A DNA stretch of 7,073 nt from Actinomycetes bacterium (GCA_022600695.1 JAHZJY010000357.1:1-7073), one strand, 5' to 3'. Counted from the first letter of the stretch, positions 1 to 5,869 are shown. Notes: a model not told the origin generated them from the letters alone. A program made the numbers and translations.

Positions 1-2
1 AC

Positions 3-743
3 AATCGGCTGCGCCGCGCCGATCGCTGGCTGACCCACTCGGTACGGGTGCGAGCTGCGCTGGAGGCGGCAGACCAACCGGTGGTGGTCGACCTCGGCTA
101 TGGTGCGCGGCCGGTCACCACGCTCGAGCTCGCGGCCCGACTGCACGCGGTACGGCCCGATATTCGAGTGGTCGGCCTGGAGATCGATCCCGATCGGGTT
201 GCGGCGGCCCGCGCGGCCGGCAACCCGGCGGCCGAATTCGCCCTCGGCGGTTTTGAACTGGCCGGCCTGACACCGGTTCTGGTGCGCGCCTTCAACGTGC
301 TGCGCCAGTACCCCGAAGACGCGGTGGCCGATGCCTGGCACACCATGCGCTCGCGGCTTGCTCCATCCGGGCTGATCGTCGACGGCACCTGTGATGAGGT
401 CGGCCGGCGCAGCTGCTGGGTGCTGCTCGATCGCGATGGGCCGGTCAGCCTGACCCTGGCATGTGACCCGCGGGCCATCGCCCGGCCGTCGGACCTGGCC
501 GAGCGGTTGCCGAAAATCCTTATCCACCATAACGTTCCGGGCCAACCGATCCACTCCCTGCTGGCCGCAGCCGATCGGGCGTGGGCGGCGGCAGCCGCGC
601 AGTCGGTATTCGGGCCGCGGGCGCGATGGCGGGCGATGCTCGGCGGGTTGAGCGCGGAGGGTATCGCGGTGGAGCCGCAGCGGCGCAGCCCGCGCGATGC
701 GGTGCTCACCGTGCCGTGGGCGACGGTCGCTCCGGCGCGATAG
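3..743 (+). CDS. Class I SAM-dependent methyltransferase-like protein, 5' end cut by window edge
   Basis: The frame is open from the left edge to a TAG at 741-743, giving 246 visible residues. A GTG at 48 could serve as a start. However, in-frame codons upstream encode a plausible sequence (NRLRRADRWLTHSVR) that runs into the domain, so the true start probably lies outside the window. The visible part begins a Rossmann-type methyltransferase: a glycine-rich motif I (VVVDLGYGARP, about fragment residues 27-37), then an acidic strand end (VVGLEIDPDR) expected to contact the SAM ribose. Later strands and a C-terminal alpha/beta region follow. Motif I reads GYG where many methyltransferases have GCG or GTG. 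The substrate cannot be told from sequence. The gene is codirectional with the nitrilase gene 24 bases downstream, which has its own promoter box. The fold assignment is fairly safe; the function is unknown. Confidence 0.8.
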   Translation, partial: NRLRRADRWLTHSVRVRAALEAADQPVVVDLGYGARPVTTLELAARLHAVRPDIRVVGLEIDPDRVAAARAAGNPAAEFALGGFELAGLTPVLVRAFNVLRQYPEDAVADAWHTMRSRLAPSGLIVDGTCDEVGRRSCWVLLDRDGPVSLTLACDPRAIARPSDLAERLPKILIHHNVPGQPIHSLLAAADRAWAAAAAQSVFGPRARWRAMLGGLSAEGIAVEPQRRSPRDAVLTVPWATVAPAR

Positions 744-754
744 GGTCCCGCGGC

Positions 755-760
755 TACCCT
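755..760 (+). promoter_or_regulatory. -10 box of leaderless promoter for the nitrilase gene
   Basis: TACCCT fits the mycobacterial SigA-type -10 consensus TANNNT. It ends 7 bases before the ATG at 768, so transcription would begin at or within a base of the start codon. No Shine-Dalgarno sequence precedes the ATG, which fits a leaderless mRNA. No convincing -35 is seen, and mycobacterial promoters often lack one. This is inferred from spacing and motif only. Confidence 0.6.
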
Positions 761-767
761 GAACGCC

Positions 768-1565
768 ATGCGGATCGCACTGGCGCAGATCAGGTCCGGC
801 ACCGATCCGGCCGCGAATCTCGCCCTGGTGGGCGACTACACCCGCCGGGCGGCGGCCGGTGGTGCCCGGCTGGTGGTATTCCCGGAGGCCACCATGTGCC
901 GGCTCGGTGTTCCGCTCGGCGAGGTCGCCGAGCCGCTGAACGGCAGCTGGGCCGACGGCGTACGCGGCATCGCCGAGGAAACCGGGGTCACGGTATTGGC
1001 CGGGATGTTCACCCCGGCACCGGATGGTCGCGTCACCAACACGGTCCTGGCCACCGGCGGCGGGGTGGAGGCGCACTACGACAAAATCCATCTCTACGAC
1101 GCCTTCGGGTGTACCGAGTCCGCGACCGTGGCACCCGGCCGCCGGCCGGTGGTGGTCACCGTGGATGGAGTCGGTGTCGGGGTGACGTTGTGTTACGACA
1201 TCCGTTTCCCCTACCTCTACACCGAACTGGCTGACCTCGGCGCGTCCGTGATCACGGTCAGCGCCTCCTGGGGGGACGGGCCCGGCAAGCTCGATCAGTG
1301 GACGCTGCTGGCCAGGGCCCGGGCGATGGATTCGGCCTGTTTCGTCGCCGCGGCCGGGCAGGCCCACCCCGGCCCCGGATTGAGGCCGACGGCCCCGAGA
1401 GGTGTCGGCGGAAGCCTGGTGGCTTCGCCGACCGGTGCGGTACTCGCTGACGCCGGCGCGGACCCGCAGTTGGTGATCTGCGACGTCGACCCCGACACCG
1501 TGGCCGAGGTCCGCGACACCGTCGGTGTGCTGCGCAATCGCTTTAGAGTTCGCTCAGATTCGTAG
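768..1565 (+). CDS. Carbon-nitrogen hydrolase, nitrilase superfamily (Rv0480c-like)
   Basis: This 265-residue protein, starting at ATG 768 and ending at TAG 1563-1565, carries the full nitrilase-superfamily catalytic set. Glu40 lies in VVFPEATM, Lys106 in HYDKIHLYDAFG, and the nucleophile Cys142 in GVTLCYDIRFP. The length is normal for a single-domain Nit/omega-amidase-type amidohydrolase. These enzymes hydrolyse a carboxamide or similar C-N bond through a cysteine thioester, usually in the cytosol; there is no signal peptide. The DIRFP motif after the cysteine resembles the Nit1/Nit2 branch (deaminated glutathione or alpha-ketoglutaramate amidases), but the true substrate is not shown. The start is supported by the -10 box 7 bases upstream. 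The gene corresponds by position and type to M. tuberculosis Rv0480c and precedes the DUF2993 gene, as Rv0480c precedes Rv0479c. Confidence 0.92.
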   Translation: MRIALAQIRSGTDPAANLALVGDYTRRAAAGGARLVVFPEATMCRLGVPLGEVAEPLNGSWADGVRGIAEETGVTVLAGMFTPAPDGRVTNTVLATGGGVEAHYDKIHLYDAFGCTESATVAPGRRPVVVTVDGVGVGVTLCYDIRFPYLYTELADLGASVITVSASWGDGPGKLDQWTLLARARAMDSACFVAAAGQAHPGPGLRPTAPRGVGGSLVASPTGAVLADAGADPQLVICDVDPDTVAEVRDTVGVLRNRFRVRSDS

Positions 1566-1567
1566 GG

Positions 1568-1573
1568 CACAAT
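1568..1573 (+). promoter_or_regulatory. Possible -10 box for the DUF2993 gene
   Basis: CACAAT lies exactly 7 bases before the GTG at 1581, the same spacing as the clearer box before the nitrilase gene. It departs from TANNNT only at the first base. No Shine-Dalgarno is present in the 15-base gap after the nitrilase stop, so leaderless initiation is plausible. Readthrough from the nitrilase gene is equally possible. Confidence 0.35.
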
Positions 1574-1580
1574 CGCCCCG

Positions 1581-2489
1581 GTGACGTTCCCGCCGCAGGG
1601 CCCGCCGCCGAGTCCGCCCCCGGGTCCGCCACCGGGTCCGCCCCCCGGCCCGGACCAGCCGCCCTTCGGGTACGAGCCCCCCACCCAGCAGGTTCCCCCG
1701 CAGCTCGGACCGCCGCCCGCCACGCCGGGGCCCCCGGAGTCGGTTCAACCCGCCCGGCGCAAACTGTTCGGCGACCCGCTATCGGCGCTGCTCGTGGTGG
1801 TCATCGTGGTGGCCGTCGCAGTGGCCGGGCTCCTCGGTGCGGAGTTGTACGCCCGGAAAAAGGCCGACTCGATCGTCGCCAGCGCGGTCAGCTGCGTGGT
1901 CCGGGACAGCGCGACCGCGTCCTTCGGCCCGCGGCCGTTCCTGATCCAGCACTTCACCCACAGCTACCGGAACATGTCGGTGGAGACCGCCGGCAACCGG
2001 ATCCGCGAGGCCGAGGGTATGAAACTCAAGCTCTATCTCGACGATATCCGGATCAACCCGACGGCTGATTCGGCCGGCACCCTGGGCGTCCTGAACGCCG
2101 ATGTGACATGGTCGGCCGAGGGCATCAAGCAGACCGTGCAGGGCATGATCCCGGTGCTGGGCAACCTGGTCAGCGGGGTCACACCGGAACCCGCTACCGG
2201 CACCCTGGAAGTCCGGGGCCCGCTGGGCACCGTGACGATCAAGCCGGAGGTCGCCGACGGCGGGCTGACGCTGGGTGTGCTGAAGGTGACCGGCCTGGGG
2301 TTCACGCTGCCCCGGGAGAGCGTGCAGCCGGCGCTCGACGCGTTCACCGGACAGCTGACCAATAACCTGCCGATGGGCATTCGCGCCGACAGCGTCGAGG
2401 TCACCGACAGCGGGGTCAGCGCGCGGTTCATCACCCGCGACGCGACCATTCCCAACGGTCAGCAGGACCCCTGTTTCGCCGGGATCTGA
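1581..2489 (+). CDS. Membrane-anchored DUF2993 (LmeA-like) protein, Rv0479c-like
   Basis: This 302-residue protein starts with GTG and ends with TGA at 2487-2489. It has three parts. Residues 1-58 form a cytoplasmic proline/glycine-rich tail with PPPG repeats. A single transmembrane helix spans about 67-89 (LSALLVVVIVVAVAVAGLLGA), preceded by the positive stretch ARRK, which predicts the N-terminus inside. The remainder is an extracytoplasmic domain of the DUF2993 type. DUF2993 includes LmeA (Rv0817c), a phospholipid-binding envelope protein needed for mannan elongation in lipomannan synthesis; that role is not shown for this paralog. Two cysteines (in VSCVVRD and at QDPCFAGI) are far apart in the outer domain and could form a disulfide. 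The start lies 15 bases after the nitrilase stop. The gene converges on the DUF2599 gene, with only 7 bases between their stop codons. Confidence 0.85.
   Translation: MTFPPQGPPPSPPPGPPPGPPPGPDQPPFGYEPPTQQVPPQLGPPPATPGPPESVQPARRKLFGDPLSALLVVVIVVAVAVAGLLGAELYARKKADSIVASAVSCVVRDSATASFGPRPFLIQHFTHSYRNMSVETAGNRIREAEGMKLKLYLDDIRINPTADSAGTLGVLNADVTWSAEGIKQTVQGMIPVLGNLVSGVTPEPATGTLEVRGPLGTVTIKPEVADGGLTLGVLKVTGLGFTLPRESVQPALDAFTGQLTNNLPMGIRADSVEVTDSGVSARFITRDATIPNGQQDPCFAGI
1602..1649 (+). repeat. 12-bp tandem repeat encoding PPPS/PPPG units
   Basis: Four degenerate 12-base units encode PPPS-PPPG-PPPG-PPPG (residues 8-23) in the cytoplasmic tail of the DUF2993 protein. The unit CCGGGTCCGCC recurs closely at about 1620-1642. 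Such C-rich repeats may vary in copy number between strains. Confidence 0.6.
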
Positions 2490-2499
2490 ACCCGGTTCA
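2487..2499. repeat. 13-bp palindrome made of two converging stop codons
   Basis: TGAACCCGGTTCA has perfect 6-base arms around one central base. The left TGA is the stop of the DUF2993 gene and the right TCA is the stop of the DUF2599 gene on the other strand. The RNA hairpin would have about 5 pairs and a 3-base loop, with no U-tract, so it is at best a weak bidirectional terminator. Confidence 0.5.
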
Positions 2500-2946
2500 C
2501 CGACCTTTCTCCGCACCGCCGGGGTTACAGCCGGCCAGCATCATGGAGCCGTCGTCCACGGTGGGCCGCCACGGCTCAAGATCCCAGCTCGGCTTGCCGG
2601 GCTGAGCGAACTCGGCGAAGCGCCAGTGGCACAGGAACTGGGAGCGCATCCCCGGGGTCGCGGCGTCCGGTGCCAGCGCCAGCACCTCCGCCCAGGCCCC
2701 GTCGGTCTGGACGGCGGTCTTGCCGAGCTCGCCGGCCACCTGCCGCCCGGCGCTGGTGAGATAAACCCGCAACGTCGGCAGGCCGCTGTAGCTGACCCAC
2801 GTCACACCGTCGATATAGGGGGGTGCGGACTCGGATTCGGACCCTGCGTCAGACGCGGAGTCGGCGCCCGGGCCGGCCGCCGCCGGGGGGCACAGAACCA
2901 GCGCGACGGGAACCGACGCCAGCGCCCAGAGCAGCCGGGTGTTCAG
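2497..2946 (-). CDS. Secreted DUF2599 protein (Rv0477-like), apparent CTG start
   Basis: The frame ends with TGA at 2499-2497. It encodes a signal peptide (NTR, then a hydrophobic stretch [15 protein letters not shown], then a likely signal peptidase I site at PAAAG near residues 20-25). A Ser/Asp/Glu-rich linker follows (about 28-41), then a compact domain with [23 protein letters not shown] and WDLEPWRP. This pattern matches the M. tuberculosis secreted protein Rv0477 (DUF2599). Cys106 and Cys140 of the mature part probably form a disulfide. No ATG, GTG or TTG lies between the upstream gene and the signal peptide. The only sensible initiator is CTG at 2946-2944, overlapping the TGA of the DUF2516 gene as CTGA and preceded by an AGGGG ribosome site 8 bases away. 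From there the product is 149 residues, about the length I recall for Rv0477. Cys19 is not in a valid lipobox. Function is unknown. Confidence 0.82.
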   Translation of the reverse strand: MNTRLLWALASVPVALVLCPPAAAGPGADSASDAGSESESAPPYIDGVTWVSYSGLPTLRVYLTSAGRQVAGELGKTAVQTDGAWAEVLALAPDAATPGMRSQFLCHWRFAEFAQPGKPSWDLEPWRPTVDDGSMMLAGCNPGGAEKGR

Positions 2947-3224
2947 CGGGACTTCCCCTGGACCTCCAGCAGCTTGGGGCGCACGTCGACCAGGTAGACC
3001 CCGGCGGCGACCGCGGCGATCACCGCTCCGAGGGTGCCACCGAGGACGAGGATCAGCAGTGCGGAGACACCCAGAATCACCAGCCATACCGGCTTGGTCA
3101 GTTTGTCGGTCGCGGTATACGCATCGGGCCGCTGCATGGCGGCGTGCACGAAGGCGTACACCGTCACAACGAGGACTGCGGTACTGAGGACAAGAAGAAC
3201 GGAACCCGCCATACCCTGAAACAT
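2943..3224 (-). CDS. Small membrane protein, DUF2516 type (Rv0476-like)
   Basis: This 93-residue protein starts at ATG 3224 and ends with TGA at 2945-2943. It has about three hydrophobic helices (residues 9-28, 46-61 and 63-79). The conserved loop [21 protein letters not shown] links the first two, and the tail is short and charged ([13 protein letters not shown]). The pattern fits actinobacterial DUF2516 proteins and M. tuberculosis Rv0476, which lies directly downstream of hbhA as here. The function is not known. A second ATG at 3212 is possible, but the -10 box 6 bases before 3224 favours the longer form by leaderless initiation. The stop codon overlaps the presumed start of the DUF2599 gene, so the two are probably translated in a coupled way. 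Confidence 0.85.
   Translation of the reverse strand: MFQGMAGSVLLVLSTAVLVVTVYAFVHAAMQRPDAYTATDKLTKPVWLVILGVSALLILVLGGTLGAVIAAVAAGVYLVDVRPKLLEVQGKSR
2953..2959 (-). promoter_or_regulatory. Ribosome binding site supporting the CTG start
   Basis: Read on the minus strand this is AGGGGAA, with 8 bases between the GGGG run and the CTG at 2946. It lies inside the end of the DUF2516 gene, the usual layout for translational coupling. It decides in favour of the CTG over any distant upstream codon. Confidence 0.55.
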
Positions 3225-3230
3225 GGTTCA

Positions 3231-3236
3231 AGGGTA
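3231..3236 (-). promoter_or_regulatory. -10 box of leaderless promoter for the DUF2516 gene
   Basis: On the minus strand TACCCT is followed by TGAACC and the ATG at 3224, a 6-base gap. It is identical to the -10 hexamer of the nitrilase gene. It suggests that the DUF2516-DUF2599 pair has its own promoter between hbhA and Rv0476, separate from readthrough. Confidence 0.6.
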
Positions 3237-3249
3237 GGCGGGTCCCGTC

Positions 3250-3269
3250 CGGATCAGCGAACTGATTCG
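3250..3269 (-). terminator. Hairpin with UUCG loop directly after the hbhA stop
   Basis: On the minus strand the bases right after the hbhA TAA can fold with ATCAG pairing to CTGAT around a TTCG tetraloop, plus two outer G-C pairs past one mismatch. There is no U-tract, so classic intrinsic termination is uncertain; mycobacterial terminators often lack one. It could also stabilise the 3' end of the hbhA mRNA. Confidence 0.35.
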
Positions 3270-3911
3270 TTACTTCTGGGTGACCTTCTTGGCCGGAGCC
3301 TTCTTGGCCGCAGACTTGGCCGGGGCCTTCTTGGCCGCAGACTTGGCCGGGGCCTTCTTGGCTGCAGACTTGGCCGGGGCCTTCTTGGCCGCAGACTTGG
3401 CCGGAGCCTTCTTAGCCGGAGCCGGGGCCGTCGCCGGCAGGTCCACCCCGACCAGCTTGGCGGCACGCTCGCCGACGGCGCGAGTCTGCGCCGACACGTT
3501 GCCCAGCGCCTCCTGGGTCAGCTCGACGGCCGAATCGACGTAGGTCTCGACCCGGTCGGCGGCATCCTTCAACTCGGGCTGGCCCTTCAACCGCTCCAGT
3601 GCGGCCTCACCACGGGCGACCAGGGTGTTGTAGGTCTCGGTGGCGTCCACGAAGAATTCGTCCGCGGCCTTGCGCAGCTCCTCGCTGGTCAGCCTGCCGC
3701 GCAACTCCTCGGTGCGCTTGGGCAGCTCTTCCTGCAGGCGGGTCAGCGCCGCGCGCCGATCGTCCATCCGGTCGCCGGCGACCTCGGCCCGCTCCCGCAG
3801 GGTGTTGAGGATTTCGTTGACGGTGGCCAGCGCCAAGTCGGCGGCGCCGACCGCGGCGAGCAGCGGAGCTTTCAGGTCCTCAACGGTGTTCTCGTTGGTG
3901 TTCTTAGCCAT
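3270..3911 (-). CDS. hbhA: Heparin-binding hemagglutinin HbhA
   Basis: This 213-residue protein starts at ATG 3911 ([20 protein letters not shown]) and ends with TAA at 3272-3270. An N-terminal hydrophobic segment ([15 protein letters not shown], about 17-31) precedes a long charged helical/coiled-coil region to about residue 150. The 52-residue tail (about 162-213) is made of Lys, Ala and Pro with four KKAPAKSAA repeats and ends in KKVTQK, a hallmark of HbhA. HbhA is a surface adhesin that binds heparan sulfate through this tail, whose lysines are methylated in M. tuberculosis. It has also been linked to lipid inclusions and aggregation. There is no conventional signal peptide, as in known HbhA. 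A strong ribosome site (AAAGGA, 10 bases away) fixes the start, although the frame stays open far upstream. No TANNNT box is seen in the 59-base gap before it, so it is probably cotranscribed with the XRE regulator. The tail is longer and more regular than the M. tuberculosis one as I recall it (199 residues in total). Confidence 0.97.
   Translation of the reverse strand: MAKNTNENTVEDLKAPLLAAVGAADLALATVNEILNTLRERAEVAGDRMDDRRAALTRLQEELPKRTEELRGRLTSEELRKAADEFFVDATETYNTLVARGEAALERLKGQPELKDAADRVETYVDSAVELTQEALGNVSAQTRAVGERAAKLVGVDLPATAPAPAKKAPAKSAAKKAPAKSAAKKAPAKSAAKKAPAKSAAKKAPAKKVTQK
3301..3408 (-). repeat. Four 27-bp tandem repeats in the hbhA tail
   Basis: Four units of 27 bases lie at 3301-3327, 3328-3354, 3355-3381 and 3382-3408. 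The first two are identical, the third differs at one base (GCT for GCC) and the fourth at one base (GGA for GGG). Both changes are synonymous in the coding strand. Partial units flank the block (3286-3300 and 3409-3423). Each unit encodes nine residues (KKAPAKSAA), adding three or four lysines to the heparin-binding tail. Confidence 0.95.
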
Positions 3912-3921
3912 GTGAGTGATT

Positions 3922-3927
3922 TCCTTT
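3922..3927 (-). promoter_or_regulatory. Shine-Dalgarno sequence of hbhA
   Basis: Minus-strand AAAGGA stands 10 bases before the ATG at 3911. It matters because the hbhA frame has no stop back to about 4442; this site and the family N-terminus MAKN place the true start at 3911. Confidence 0.75.
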
Positions 3928-3970
3928 CGGGTGTTCTGGTGGAGATTTTCAGCTGTGATGCGGTGGTGTC

Positions 3971-4363
3971 CTACTCGGCCGGCGGCCCCTGAGGAACCAC
4001 CTCGTTCTGCTGGCAGAAAGAGGTGTAGATATCGAGCAGAACCCGCTTCTGCCGGTCGCTCATCACGGTGTCCGCGATGATGGCGTCCTGCACCTGACTC
4101 GGCTGCCCGGGTTCGAGCATCCCGGCCCGGACGTAGAGCACTTCGGCCGACAACCGCAATGCCTTCGCGATCTGACTGAGCACCTCGGCCGAGGGTTTGC
4201 GCAACCCCCGTTCGATCTGACTGAGGTACGGATTGCTCACCCCGGCCCGCTCGGCGAGCTGTCGCACCGACACCTCCGCGGCCTCCCGTTGGGTGCGGAT
4301 GAAGCCACCGATGTCCTGCGCGGCGGTGCTCACCACAGCGGCAAGATCTGAATCCTGCGCCAT
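3971..4363 (-). CDS. XRE-family transcriptional regulator (Rv0474-like)
   Basis: This 130-residue protein starts at ATG 4363 ([11 protein letters not shown]) and ends with TAG at 3973-3971. Residues 22-77 form a lambda-repressor-type helix-turn-helix: LRQ-like lead-in [20 protein letters not shown], then the recognition region [19 protein letters not shown]-terminal helix ([20 protein letters not shown]) could serve dimerisation. It sits immediately upstream of hbhA, as Rv0474 does. I recall a report that M. tuberculosis Rv0474 is a copper-responsive regulator acting on RNA polymerase beta-subunit expression; this is not visible here. An upstream ATG (4438) would give 155 residues, but the AAAGGGG site 6 bases before 4363 supports the shorter form. 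The longer one would also run through the promoter and palindrome. Autoregulation is likely from the palindrome at 4421-4444. Confidence 0.92.
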   Translation of the reverse strand: MAQDSDLAAVVSTAAQDIGGFIRTQREAAEVSVRQLAERAGVSNPYLSQIERGLRKPSAEVLSQIAKALRLSAEVLYVRAGMLEPGQPSQVQDAIIADTVMSDRQKRVLLDIYTSFCQQNEVVPQGPPAE

Positions 4364-4369
4364 GGTTCG

Positions 4370-4376
4370 CCCCTTT
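4370..4376 (-). promoter_or_regulatory. Shine-Dalgarno sequence of the XRE regulator
   Basis: Minus-strand AAAGGGG lies 6 bases before the ATG at 4363 and decides for this start over the in-frame ATGs further upstream. Confidence 0.7.
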
Positions 4377-4409
4377 GCACGTACAAGTGTCGTTTGCATT
4401 ACGGACACC

Positions 4410-4438
4410 ACCGTACGCATTAGTGCTAACAATTGCAA
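4410..4438 (-). promoter_or_regulatory. Promoter of the XRE regulator (and probably hbhA)
   Basis: On the minus strand a -35-like TTGCAA (4438-4433) is separated by 17 bases from a -10 TACGGT (4415-4410). Transcription would start near 4403, leaving a leader of about 40 bases with a ribosome site. The -35 hexamer lies within the palindrome at 4421-4444, so a protein bound there would block polymerase. The motif and spacing are seen; function is inferred. Confidence 0.55.
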
Positions 4439-4444
4439 GCACTA
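4421..4444. promoter_or_regulatory. 24-bp imperfect palindrome, probable operator
   Basis: The arms TAGTGCT and AGCACTA surround a 10-base AT-richer core with CAATTG; ten of twelve base pairs match across the dyad. It covers the -35 element of the XRE regulator promoter, in the 92-base gap between the DUF445 and regulator genes. A homodimeric XRE protein fits such a site, most simply the adjacent gene product. A second, overlapping imperfect dyad (4439-4452, GCACTAGCTAGCGC) reuses the right arm. The arms contain GTGCTAA-like sequence as in the HrcA CIRCE element, but in the opposite orientation, so CIRCE is unlikely. Confidence 0.6.
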
Positions 4445-4455
4445 GCTAGCGCAGG

Positions 4456-5781
4456 TCAGAACAGTATTTGCGCAACCGTGTAGATCACGAGGCCGGCCAG
4501 GGCGCCAACCACGGTGCCGTTGATCCGAATGAACTGAAGGTCGCGACCCACGTGCAACTCGATGCGCCGACTGGCCTCGCCGGCATCCCAACGCTCAATC
4601 GTCTCGGCGATGATGGTGGTGGCCTCGCTGCCGTACCGGGTGACCACATGCTGGGCTCCGCGCACGATCCAGTTGTCCACTTTGTCGCGCAATTCCACGT
4701 CGTCACGCAGCGACTCACCGATCCGCACCACCGAGTCGGCGATCCGAGAGCGCAGTGCGCTGGACGGGTCGTCCACACCGTCGAGCACCAACCGCTTCAA
4801 GGTTTTCCACGCCGTCTCAGCGGCGCGGGTCACCTCGTCGCGAGCCATCAGTTGCTCCTTGACGGTCTCGGCCTTGGAGATCGTCGACGGGTCGTTCTGC
4901 AGGTCGCTGGCGAACTCGAACAGGAAACGGGTCGCCGACTGGCGCAGTTCGTGATTCCGATCGCGGCGCACCTTGTCGGTGAAGTCCATCAGTTCGCGAT
5001 GGATACGCTCCCCCACCAGGTGGTCGACGAACTTCGGCGACCAGGTGGGCGAGTCCCGCAGCACCACCCGTTCGATGGTCGGTCCGGCGTTCAACGCCCA
5101 CTCGAAAGCGCGATCGCTCAACAGCTGGATCAGCGCCTCCTGCCGGTTCTCCGCCAGCAGTTGGGACAGCACCCGGCCGGCCGGCGGGCCCCACTGCGGT
5201 TCGGCGACCCGCTTGACGATGGTCCGGTCGATGACGTGCTGGATGTCCTCATCGTTGAGCAACTCGACGACCGCCCGCAACACCGACGCGGCTTCGTCGG
5301 CGACCCGGGCGGCGTGCACCGGTTCGGAGAGCCACTTACCCAGCCGACTGCCGATCTCGGCGTCCCGCAGCTTGGTCGAAATCACCTCCGGGGACAGGAA
5401 GTTCTCCCGCACGAACGTACCCAGCCCCTCGCCGAGCTGGTCTTTCTTGCGCGGAATGATCGCGGTGTGCGGGATCTTCAAACCCAGCGGATGCCGGAAC
5501 AGCGCGGTGACGGCGAACCAATCGGCCAGCGCACCCACCATTCCGGCCTCCGCGGCGGCGGCGACATATCCCAGCCAGTCCGGACCGCCTTCGGCCCGCC
5601 ACCACCGGGCCAGCAGGAAGATCACCGTCGCACCGAGCAGAAACCCCAGCGCGACCACCTTCATCCGGCGCAGGTTGGTGAGGCGCTCGGCGTCAGCGTC
5701 GGGGTCGGCGCCCGCGAAAGACTCAGCAAGAGAGGTACCGGATGCCCCCGGCGCACCCGGAAGCCGATGTTTGGCAGCCAC
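4456..5781 (-). CDS. DUF445 membrane protein (Rv0473-like)
   Basis: This 441-residue protein starts with GTG at 5781 and ends with TGA at 4458-4456. It shows the DUF445 (YjiN-like) layout. A first transmembrane helix lies at about 41-58, a second hydrophobic segment at about 70-95 runs into the family signature ADWFAVTALFRHPLG (86-100), then KIPHTAIIPRKKDQLGEGLG. A long charged helical region without hydrophobic segments follows. A final membrane helix at about 420-441 begins at RINGTVVGALAGLVIYTVAQ. The function of the family is unknown. No ATG precedes the conserved N-terminal region (ADPDADAERLTNLRRMK), so GTG at 5781 is the best start, though no good ribosome site is seen. It corresponds to Rv0473, divergent from the TetR gene and upstream of the Rv0474-like regulator. 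Its stop lies 92 bases before that gene, whose own promoter fills the gap. Confidence 0.88.
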   Translation of the reverse strand: MAAKHRLPGAPGASGTSLAESFAGADPDADAERLTNLRRMKVVALGFLLGATVIFLLARWWRAEGGPDWLGYVAAAAEAGMVGALADWFAVTALFRHPLGLKIPHTAIIPRKKDQLGEGLGTFVRENFLSPEVISTKLRDAEIGSRLGKWLSEPVHAARVADEAASVLRAVVELLNDEDIQHVIDRTIVKRVAEPQWGPPAGRVLSQLLAENRQEALIQLLSDRAFEWALNAGPTIERVVLRDSPTWSPKFVDHLVGERIHRELMDFTDKVRRDRNHELRQSATRFLFEFASDLQNDPSTISKAETVKEQLMARDEVTRAAETAWKTLKRLVLDGVDDPSSALRSRIADSVVRIGESLRDDVELRDKVDNWIVRGAQHVVTRYGSEATTIIAETIERWDAGEASRRIELHVGRDLQFIRINGTVVGALAGLVIYTVAQILF

Positions 5782-5863
5782 GGCACCATCATCCGCTATT
5801 TCCCGCCGACGGATGCCGCGCTTTAGTGGTACCGGTCGTCACAACTTTCGGCGCTCGCGCCGG

Positions 5864-5869
5864 TAGAGT
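5864..5869 (+). promoter_or_regulatory. -10 box of leaderless promoter for the TetR gene
   Basis: TAGAGT matches TANNNT and ends 8 bases before the GTG at 5878, with no Shine-Dalgarno sequence. This supports leaderless translation from the GTG. On the opposite strand an overlapping TACTCT (5870-5865) could act as the -10 of the divergent DUF445 gene. Confidence 0.55.

Noticed and set aside
2497..2946. DUF2599 protein as a lipoprotein because of Cys19 after the hydrophobic stretch
   Set aside because: The residues before the cysteine are Leu-Val-Leu. A lipobox needs Gly, Ala or Ser at the -1 position.
2947..3231. Long upstream extension of the DUF2599 frame to an ATG at 3231
   Set aside because: It covers the whole DUF2516 gene in another frame, reads as arginine-rich shadow sequence, and would bury the signal peptide inside the protein.
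3301..3408. CRISPR-like regular repeats
   Set aside because: The 27-base units are directly adjacent with no spacers and are in-frame coding repeats of hbhA.
2823..3992. A 389-codon + strand frame opposite hbhA, with [16 protein letters not shown] repeats
   Set aside because: The repeats are only the antisense reading of the hbhA tandem repeats, and no family is recognisable.
4387..4408. Inverted repeat GTGTC/GACAC in the leader of the XRE regulator
   Set aside because: Only five pairs with a long loop; easily found by chance, and weaker than the nearby 24-bp palindrome.
3912..4442. Upstream extension of the hbhA frame, which is open for about 390 codons
   Set aside because: The extension lies wholly over the XRE regulator and its promoter. 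The hbhA ribosome site and the family N-terminus place the start at 3911.
4421..4444. CIRCE/HrcA site
   Set aside because: The GTGCTAA-like arm is in the opposite orientation to CIRCE half-sites, the spacing differs, and no chaperone gene is near.
4468..5826. A 452-codon open frame on the + strand, longer than the DUF445 gene it overlaps
   Set aside because: Its translation is rich in Arg, Gln, His and Gly with no recognisable domain. The minus strand encodes the clear DUF445 signature. Long antisense frames are common in G+C-rich DNA.
5850..5861. GC-rich dyad GGCGC/GCGCC in the madR/DUF445 gap as an operator
   Set aside because: Five-base GC arms are expected by chance in such DNA. Nothing links it to a regulator.
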